Positions 55,579 to 64,000 of a stretch of 64,000 nucleotides of DNA are shown one piece after another (positions within the stretch are counted from its first letter, which is position 1; each line of letters opens with the position of its first letter). Source of the stretch: Guadua angustifolia. Lineage: Eukaryota > Streptophyta > Magnoliopsida > Poales > Poaceae. Under the pieces are notes generated by a model. That model was not told the origin of the DNA, searched no databases, and worked only from the letters and a program-made list of their open reading frames with translations. The stretch lies in assembly GCA_036346375.1 (NCBI GenBank), contig CM070510.1, positions 65,754,376 through 65,818,375 on the forward strand. Reading direction: 5' to 3'. The position numbers and the translations under genes were made by a program.

Positions 55579-58376
55579 TGTAGTGTTAATTCATATTCAT
55601 GTGTACCACATCCCTACGTGTGCCCATATTAATAATAAGTGCAAATATATATATTTCAAAATCAACTATTTAGCCAAAAGTCAAAATTTTGTATACTATT
55701 ACTAATCTTGTGAAAAACTAGTTGAAAAATATATACAAATGCTTTCAAAAGTTTTTCCAATGGTTTTGGCTTTACAAAAACTAATTTCAAAAGAAAATGA
55801 GTTTTTAGCCCAAATACTAGTTACTAGTATCTTGATTTTGATTTAAACTTATAATTTTCAAAGAATTAAAAGTAAAAGGATTTTGAAAATAATTCCAAAA
55901 TGAAAATCTTAGAGTTGGTCATTCTTAACAATTTTCGTGTTCAAAAGATTTTCAAAAGACCAACTTATCAAAAGATATTTGATTTTGAAACTCATCGAAA
56001 AACTATACTTGACCCGTAACGGTCATATTATTGCACTTAGTGAGTTTCTCCATTTGGATCAATTCTTGTGTAGAATTGTAATTCAAAATGGTATTTTAGA
56101 CTCATACACAAAATTCAAATCAATATATCTTACCCGTTGTTTTATTTGAAGTTTTGTGTTAATTGGATTTGACTTTGCTTCTTAATTTGGACTATTTAGA
56201 TCAAAAGTCAAAATCGTATTTAAATAACCCAAATTTGCGAAAAGCTTTGTAAAAGTATTCTATTACGTATTTCAAATGTTTTACAAGCTTCCAAAATGAA
56301 AAATCTATGTTAAAATCTAATTTGGCTCAAAAACGATTTGATTTAATCCGAAATGGCCTATTCAGGCATATAGCTCAAATCGTGGCATTCGAGTTGGATT
56401 TCATCATAAATCTTGGCTATACATATTCTTGATACACCTATCTAAGCCATGGAAAAAGAAATTGCATGAAATCCAAACCGAAGTGCATTTCGAGGCTTTT
56501 CGTGAAAATCGATTTTCGTTTTTGCCTCAAAACGCAATTTGCCATAACTTTGATAATAAAATTGTTTTTTGAGAAAATTCTTTTTGCAAAACCTTCTAAT
56601 TAGTCCAAAGTTCATCTCTGCAAAATTTCAAATCAATTGGACTTCATTTGAATCAATTTTGCCAAATTTTGCTAAAAGCGAGGTTCAGTGCATCGGTCTT
56701 GGTATTAATACACGACCCGTGATAATCTGGGTTTGCGGTACTACCGGCCCTGGTGAGCGGTAGTACCGGCCCTGGCAAGTTGGTTCTGATTTCTTCAGGA
56801 TTTTTCGAGTTTTGCTTTGGGATATCTTTTGATTGGAATTTGATTTTTTCAAAAATTCTTGTTGGAATAATTTCTTATGATCCCAAAGCTCTTTTGTGCA
56901 AAATTTCAAAAGCTCTGAAATTTATTTGATCGCATTTTCAAGTGGTATCAGTTATGAGCACTTTAAATGAACTAAAGAGTGATTTTCACTTGATCTTTTG
57001 AAAAGACAAAACTTGTGCAATTCAAATGCAAATAACTCCATGTTTCATTCATTGAACATCTTGGGGAGTTTATCTATTGCAAGTTTTGGGCACTTATTGG
57101 CTTCCAAGTGATATCATATCTTTATTTTGCTCTAATACTAAATCTTTGTGATTTTATTGATCCATCTTGAGCTTTCGATACCCGTAAGTATATATTGCCT
57201 TAATTTTATTGCTCTGATACCCATCAATGTTATCGATATTTCCTTTAAGTGGTATCAATTCTTTATGAGTTGATTTTAAGTGGTATCAATTGAGCCTTTA
57301 TTCACTTCATATGCTTACAAGTGGTATCATTAAGTTATGCCTTTCTTTAAGTGGTATCTTGGACTTTATTGCTCATTTTCTCTAAGTAATAAAGGAATTC
57401 AAATAATCAAATGGTATGTTCATTTCCTTTCCTTTTTAAGTGGTATCATTGAATTCATTTATTTCCTACAAGTGGTATTTCATTACCTCTTTGTAGCATT
57501 ATTGCGATATCCACATTCTTGATTAAGATTTTTCCTCTCAAGCTAGAATTGTAAGTTCAACCGCTTAAGAACTCTCTGTGTGAGATTCTTTATGAGTTGA
57601 AATATATAAAAGAGGAAAATCTCAATTTGAGCATTGTTCTTCAATCAAATTTAAAAATGCTCATCTCTAAAGCCCTTGAGATAGATTTAAAGTGGTATCT
57701 AATTTCTCAAGTGGTATTTAATTCTTCTGGGTTCCTCGTTTATCCGGTTAGGCAAATTATTGGATTCTTTAAGAGAATCATGTTGAAAAATTGCAATGCC
57801 TAATAAAATGAAGAGTGAGTTATTTGAATGTATTTCAAATAAACCATGTGATACCATTACTTCGTTTTTCATGCTTATCTTTACAAGTGCTATTTGTTTT
57901 ACAAGTGGTATCCACAAACCCAAATATGGTCTCTTTTCGAGTTTTCCTTATTTTTAGGCCATATTTCAAATAAAAACTTGTTTTACTTCTTGAATGTCCC
58001 TTCAAGTTTTTATTTGGTTTTAAATCTTAATCCATCCTCAAGGTCATAAATGTTCATTCAAATTCTTATATGACCTTCATTAGATATATCCCCTGAAAGA
58101 AGTTGAAATGTCAAAAGGGAGAATAATTTTAAGGGGGAGAATTAGGAGTTTAAAAGAGATAATGAAATGCCAAAAAGGGGAGAATTAATTAAAACATTCT
58201 TTTAAGATGGTTTATCCATTTTTGGTGCTTAATGCCAAAAGGGGGAGAATTAGGAAACTTAATGTCATTTGGTTTAAAAAGTAAGCTTGATATGATTAAG
58301 GGGGAGAATTAATTCTCTCGATATGTTAGTTTTAATCCAAATGTGCTTATTAAGCTTGGATTTGTCATTATTCACC
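55579..58376 (+). other. Long non-coding internal region of the Sirevirus-like element
   Basis: AT-rich, with no pol domains. It holds two CGGT-N3-ACCG sites (56736-56746, 56758-56768), eight exact AAGTGGTATC copies (56940-57912) and PPT-like tracts from 58114. It probably derives from the non-coding segment that long Sireviruses carry upstream of the 3' LTR. Confidence 0.7.
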
Positions 58377-58390
58377 AAAAAGGGGGAGAT
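58114..58390 (+). promoter_or_regulatory. Series of polypurine tracts before the 3' LTR
   Basis: AAGGGGGAGA-type tracts occur at about 58114, 58131, 58172, 58237, 58298 and 58377-58390. The last abuts the 3' LTR. Multiple PPTs are a known Sirevirus property. Confidence 0.8.
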
Positions 58391-61300
58391 TGTAAGTTCA
58401 ACCTTCATTAGTTATGGTTTTGGTGTTAATGACAAATCTAATATTGTGATTATCCATTTAATGTGATTTTGTTATTAATGACAAATCTTATATTGAGACT
58501 AACTTGTTTATTTAGAATATCTTTGATTAGTCTCATCGCATTGAAAAAATAGAAAACCCAAGGTATGTTTGCATATTCATTCTAGTATTAGTTGCATACT
58601 TTGGAGTCAAGTTAAAGTATGAATGTCCCCATTACATTTACCACAAAATGTGCATTATGTTTCTCAATCCATATATTACATGGATGCACATATTTAGGGG
58701 GAGTTTGTAGTTTAACTTGAAAGTCTCTTTGTATTGATCGATTCGTTATTGACACACATAAGGATCAAGACAAAGAAACTAAATCCTTGAGTATATATTT
58801 GAATTGCCTAGTTATAAGTATACTCGTGGAAATATAGGATATGCTCCAATACAATCAAATTGAATATGTGCATATTATATCCAAGTCAATCATACTTATG
58901 CACATATACATGTGGGGTTTATTCTATAGTTGATGACTTAGAGTAATGATCATTTCCATATAGTCTACACATAATAGATCATTACTTTTCATCAACATGA
59001 GTATATGAAAACTTGTGTAGTTGATATATACTCATATCAATTTAAATGATAATTTAAATTGAGTTCATTTGTCTTATTAATCATTAAAGAACACTTCATC
59101 ATGTGTTGATGGTGCTCCTTGATTAATTAAGGACAAATGGATAGTTCTTAAGTATAATTAAGCATGTGTTGCATTATTATACTTAAGACACATTTACAAT
59201 CATTTCAATTGATTTAGGTTGTGCTCAATTGATCTAAAGGCATCCATTATGTGTTAATAGAGTGCAAGAGATAATTGAGACAACCATGCATCTTGGACTA
59301 ACTATTTGTATGAGTTGTGATTGAGTTATGTCCAAAGATGGATGAGATGATGAGAACGGGACAAGGACGGCATCATGAGTTGATGGGCGTCAAGAGTGGA
59401 TCCCGAAGTGAAGTCGAGTGGATATCCCGGGGGAATATCAAAGTGAAGATCATAAAGACCCCAAGGGGATTGCTTGCGCGCGGCGGCGAAGGTACAATTA
59501 GATAGGCTAAGGACTTTGTAGTCTTTGAGATTAAGAGGGGTTGTCTCTTTTGCTTGAGCTTCATCATGTGTTGGTGATCTCATTCCGCGTTCACTCGAGC
59601 TCAAACCATTTGGATTTGGTTTTTGCATTTGGGTTAACCATTTGGCATGTGTTGCGAATGGGTTAAACTTTTGCATGTGTTGCATTAGTTGAAGCTTCAT
59701 GTTTTGGTTTATAAAACAATCTTTCTTAAAATCGGGTGGTTGCTTGGAGCTAAGTTTTGCATGTGTTGCAAAAGGGAGAGCTCAAGCAATTTGTGTTTGT
59801 GGTTTTGTATGGAGCTAGAGGCTTGCATGTGTTGCGAGTAAAGAGCTCATACGTGTGATTTGGTTTAGTTGATGTTTGGTTTTGGTGTTGCATGGGACTA
59901 GAGAATTGCATGTGTTGCAATTAGAGAGTTCATGCATCTTGATTGATGTTGCTTGGAGCTAGACTTTTGCATGTGTTGCAAAGAGTAGTGCTCAAGCATG
60001 AAATGGTTTTATTGTGTTATTTGCAAGTTCACAGTGCGAATAAACCGAGGTTTATGAGTCCGAATTCGAGAGCATGTGAGTAGGGCTTGCAACGGTGTTG
60101 GCAAGTTGACTGGGTCTCGTGTTGACCTTCACATGGCTAGGGGATTAATCTCATAAACTCGAGTTTGATTTGCTTAATACGATTTGCGAATAGTCTTTGA
60201 GTTGATTGCGAAATGCGTTTTTGCAATTTGGTTAAAATTCTTTGAGCATGAGCTAAGTTGGTGCAAATGTGTTTTGCGTGTGTATGATCATGTGTTGATC
60301 ATCCTTGTGGCTCAAAGAATAAGTTTGTTTTTCGGAGAATTGGTTTTCGAGTTGAAATCGAGATTCTCCAGAGGTGCTTGTACTACTGCAAGGGCAATGT
60401 GGGCGGTAATCGAGTCGCATGACTACCGGGATTTTGTTGCTTGGTAGCTTTTTTCCAGAGGAGTGTGTTTTCTGGATTTGTGCCGTGCGGTACTACCGGG
60501 CCTTGAGGGCGGTTCTATCATAAAAGTCGGTACTCTGCGCCTCGAGAGGCGGTAGTCTCGGGTTTCTCAGCAAGAACGGCTAGCCGTTGCTCTGATGGAG
60601 CGGTACTACCGGCCCTATTAGGGCGGTAATCTTAGGTTTTCGAGTTTTGCCCGTTTTGAGCCCCCAACGGCTAGTTTTCTTTGGTGGGGTATAAATACAC
60701 CCCTTTGGGGGCTTGGGCAGGATGTTGTTGCTGTGTGGGAGGGTTGTGCATGTGTTGCTCTTCTCTCTTTGCTTCTTGAGCTTAAGTGTGAGCACTAATT
60801 GCATGTGTTGCAATTAGGGAGTGGTTTGAGAGCCTCTTGTGCATGTGTTGCACTTGAGGGAGGCTTAGTGCATGTGTTGCACTTGGTGATCACCGGGAGC
60901 GCATTCGTTGTGCTCGGTGAAATTCAAGCGAAGGAGCGGCTTGTTGCTCTTGGAGGTTGCCGACTCCTAGACGGCGTAGGCGTCGTGCACGGGAGCTCTC
61001 GAGGTGTGAGAAGCCCCGGCAAGTTTGTGAAGGTTCGGGTTGAGCCTACGCGCAAGCGTGAAAAACCACGACTAGTGGAAAGAGGCGGGTGCTCGAGCGG
61101 GAGCCGATTCAAGTGTGGGCTTGCCTCAACGTGGACTAGGGGAGACCGGCAAGTCTCCGAACACCACGGAAAAACATCGGTTGTCCCTTGTCTCCTTACT
61201 TTCAAGCATTTACATTATTGAGTATTTATCAATTGCTTGAATTAGAATTGCTAGTATTATTTAGTTGATCAATTTAGCAATTCTTGTGTAGAGACATAAT

Positions 61301-61394
61301 TTAGTTAGTGCACTAGTGAGCCTAGTTGATTTAGGCTTTAAATTGTCAAAACCTATTTATCGCTTCCGTATATATCTTTGATCAGGTTTTGACA
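58391..61394 (+). repeat. 3' LTR of the Sirevirus-like element, end missing
   Basis: Near-identical to 50906-52910 over its first 2 kb. The CGGT cassette (60370-60640) is scrambled by small indels. It breaks off after GGTTTTGACA, about 90 bases before the expected CTACA end. Confidence 0.85.
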
Positions 61395-64000
61395 TGCGCT
61401 CCGGAGATCACCAAGTGCAACACATGCACAAGGACCTCACTCAAGTGCAACACATGCACAAGAGCCTCTCAAACCCACTTCTAATTGCAACACATGCAAT
61501 TAGTTCACTCTTTAGCTCAAGAATCAAATGAGAGTGTGCAACACATGCAACACCTCTCCCAAATACTCAAACACAGCACCAACACTCAGCCCAACCCCCC
61601 AAGGGGGTATTTATAGCCCCCCACAAGAAAACTAGCCGTTTGGGGGCGAAATGGGAAAAACTCAGCATTTTCCGGTCCGACCGGGCCTCACCCGGTCCGA
61701 CCGACCACAGAACAGCGGTCGACTTTTCCGAGCCAGATTGCCGGCGTGCAAATCTGCACCACGGCCGGTCCGACCGCGACGACCGGTCAGATCAAGACGA
61801 TGAGTGTCGCACCGCCCAACAAAACTCGGCACAGCACACGCTCTGGAAAAATCACACCGAGGTGCGGCCGGTTGCACCGCCTGCTGGCCGGTCGCACCGC
61901 CCGCCCGCCGGTCGCACCGCTCGCATAAACACCGAAAGAGCAAGCCTCTGAAAAATTCACACCGGAAGGGGAGCGGTCCGACCGCCCCAAGCAGATCCAA
62001 CTCCTGATTTTCGACAAAATCTTTTCCGAAAAATCCAAACGCGATTCTTTGAGCTTTTACATGATCAACACATGATCAAAACACTCTTGCAAAACACATT
62101 TGCACCAATTCAAATCATGCTCAAAGAATTCAACCCAAATTGCGAAAACACATTCCGCAACCAACTCAAGAACTATTTGCAAAACGTATTAAGCAAATCA
62201 AACTCGAGTTTATGAGATTAATCCCCCTAGCCATGTGAAGGTCAACACAAGACCCGGTCAACTTGCCAACACCCGTTGCAAGCCCCACTCACATGCTCTC
62301 GAATTCCGGACTCATAAACCTCAGTTTATTCGCACAACGAACTTGCAAATAACGCAATGAACACATTTCATGCTTGAGCACTACTCTTTGCAACACATGC
62401 AAAAGTCTAGCTCCAAGCAACATTAAATCAAGGTGCATGAACTCTCTAATTGCAACACATGCAATTCTCTAGTTCAATGCAACCACAAATCAAACTTCGA
62501 CTAAAACCAAAACCATACGTATGAGCTCTTTACTCGCAACACATGCAAGCCTCTAGCTCCATACAAACACACAACATAAAATCATGCTTGAGCTCTCTCC
62601 TTTTGCAACACATGCAAAACTTAGCTCCAAGCAACCACACGGTTTTATAAAGATTTGTTTTGCGAACAAAGCATGAAGCTTCAACTAATGCAACACATGC
62701 AAAAGTGAATTTCACACAAAAGCCAACGCACTAGCTTATCATTTCTTGCAACACATGCAAATCAAAGCATTATGCGAAAACCAAATGCAACCAAGCATAA
62801 GTTTAACCCATTCGCAACACATGCCAAATGGTTAACCCATATGCAAAAACCAAATCAAATAAGATTTGAGCTTGAGTGAACGCGGAATGAGATCACCAAC
62901 ACATGATGAAGCTCAAGCAAAGGGAACGACCCCTCTTAATAGCACGGCGATTAAAACCTTAGACTCAAAGACTACAAAGTCCTTAGCCTATCTAATTATA
63001 CCTTCGCCGCCGCACGCAAGCAATCCCCTTTGGGGTCTTTATGATCATCACTTTGATACACCCCCGGGATCATCACTCGACTCCTCTTTATCTTCGGGAT
63101 CCATTCTTGACGCTCATCAACTCATGATGCCGTCCTTGTCCCGTTCTCATTATCTCATCCATCTTTGGACCTAACTTAATCACAACTCGTAAAATAGTTA
63201 GTCCAAGATGCATGGTTGTCTCAATTATCTCTTGCACTCCATTAACACATAATGAATGCCTCTAGATCAATTGAGCACAACCCTAAATCAATAGAAATGA
63301 TTTAAGTGTGTCTTAAGTACAATAATGCAACTCATGCTTTATTATACTTAAGAACTATTCATTTGTCCTCAATTAATCACGGAACACCATCAACACATGA
63401 TGAAGTGTTTGTTAATAATTAATTAAGACAAATGAACTCAATTTAAATTATCATTTAAATTGATATGAGCATATATTAACTACACAAGTTTCAATATACT
63501 CATGTTGATGGAAAGTAATGATCCATTATATGTAAATTGTATGGAAATGATCATTACTCTAGATCATCAACTATAGAATACACCCCACATGTATATGTGC
63601 ATAAATATGATTGACTTGGAGATAATATGCACATATTCAAATTGATCGTATTGGAGTATATCCTATATTACCATGAGTATACTTATAACTAGGCAATTCG
63701 AATATATACTCAAAGATTTAGTTTCTTTGTCTTGATCCTTATATGTGTCAATAACGAATTGATCAATACAAAGAGACTTTCAAGTTAAACTACAAACTCC
63801 CCCTAAATATGTGCATCCATGTAATATATGGATTGAGAAACATAATGCACATTTTGTGGTTAATATAACGGGGACATTCATACTTTAACTTGACTCCAAA
63901 GTATGCAACTAATATTAGAATGAATACACATACATACCTCGGGTTTTCCATTTTTCAATGCGATGAGACTAATCAAAGATATTCTAAACAAACATGTTAG
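61395..64000 (-). repeat. Inverted, related LTR with a different palindrome cassette; runs off the window
   Basis: On the minus strand it aligns with the 5' and central part of the Sirevirus LTR (about 51000 to 53430), with many substitutions. The GCATGTGTTGC array is kept, but the central cassette (61673-61984) carries CGGTCCGACCG, CGGTCGCACCG and CGGTTGCACCG instead of CGGTACTACCG. A TATA-like TATAAATAC (minus, about 61608-61616) is conserved. Its other half is at 50517-50905. Confidence 0.8.

Larger units (their letters stand above)
50906..61394 (+). mobile_element. Sirevirus-like Ty1/copia element, non-autonomous (gag only), about 10.5 kb
   Basis: 5' LTR 50906-53857, primer site TGGTATCGAGCC (53860-53871), gag relic 53918-55578, a long non-coding internal region, a ladder of polypurine tracts ending at 58390, and 3' LTR 58391-61394, which lacks about the last 90 bases. 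LTR end words ('cccccctctaggcgcatc' then CTACA), the PBS, the AAGGGGGAGAT tract and multiple PPTs are hallmarks of the maize Opie/Ji (Sirevirus) lineage. No protease, integrase, reverse transcriptase or RNase H could be read between 55579 and 58376. It lies inside an opposite-orientation copy of a related LTR. Confidence 0.85.

Overview
This is a stretch of a grass (Poaceae) nuclear genome. Three plant genes have recognisable intron-split coding sequence: an ER-lumenal HSP90/GRP94 (7953-13367), an F-group bZIP with a zinc-sensor motif (17174-17980) and a CLAVATA1-type receptor kinase, FON1/TD1 (39386-44203). All three are on the minus strand. A fourth, an ERD7-like senescence-domain gene (21179-30277, minus), has only its last three exons. 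As I remember it, the rice FON1 region of chromosome 6 holds the same kinds of gene, so I read this as the orthologous segment in a grass that I cannot name from sequence alone.

Layout. 1-7319 is transposon debris: a CACTA TNP2 transposase relic (minus) split by a 3.25 kb insertion that looks like a solo LTR, then the 3' end of a Ty1/copia element with its LTR. 7953-13600 is GRP94 (15 exons, KDEL C-terminus) with a G-box/UPRE-rich promoter. 15747-16101 is a MITE. 17174-18388 is the bZIP with a 5' UTR intron. 19123-20410 is a Mutator-like element with long TIRs, 11-bp target duplications and a GC-rich interior. 21179-30277 is the ERD7-like remnant. Its 8.15 kb intron holds a Helitron interrupted by a LINE tail, itself interrupted by a 5.36 kb chromodomain-type Ty3/gypsy element, plus a copia-like solo LTR and a second LINE tail. 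30626-33165 holds an RPA70-like pseudogene and a hAT transposase relic. 33251-35970 is a non-autonomous Dasheng/RIRE2-like LTR element. 36541-38085 is AT-rich decayed repeat plus a hairpin MITE. 39386-44203 is FON1. 44340-50246 is decayed repeat plus two Helitron candidates. 50517-64000 is Sirevirus-like: one gag-only element (50906-61394) inserted into an inverted copy of a related LTR.

How the genes relate. GRP94 folds secretory-pathway clients. In Arabidopsis its orthologue SHEPHERD is needed for CLAVATA signalling, so a CLV1-type receptor about 26 kb away is an intriguing neighbour, although physical linkage does not prove a functional link. The bZIP is expected to control zinc-deficiency genes and shows no obvious link to its neighbours.

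The most unusual material is in the Sirevirus-like block. The LTRs carry arrays of CGGT-N3-ACCG palindromes whose central triplet differs between two LTR variants. They also carry at least eleven copies of GCATGTGTTGC whose flanks covary to keep a short hairpin. The internal region carries eight exact copies of AAGTGGTATC, the 10-mer that spans the primer-binding site, and a ladder of polypurine tracts.
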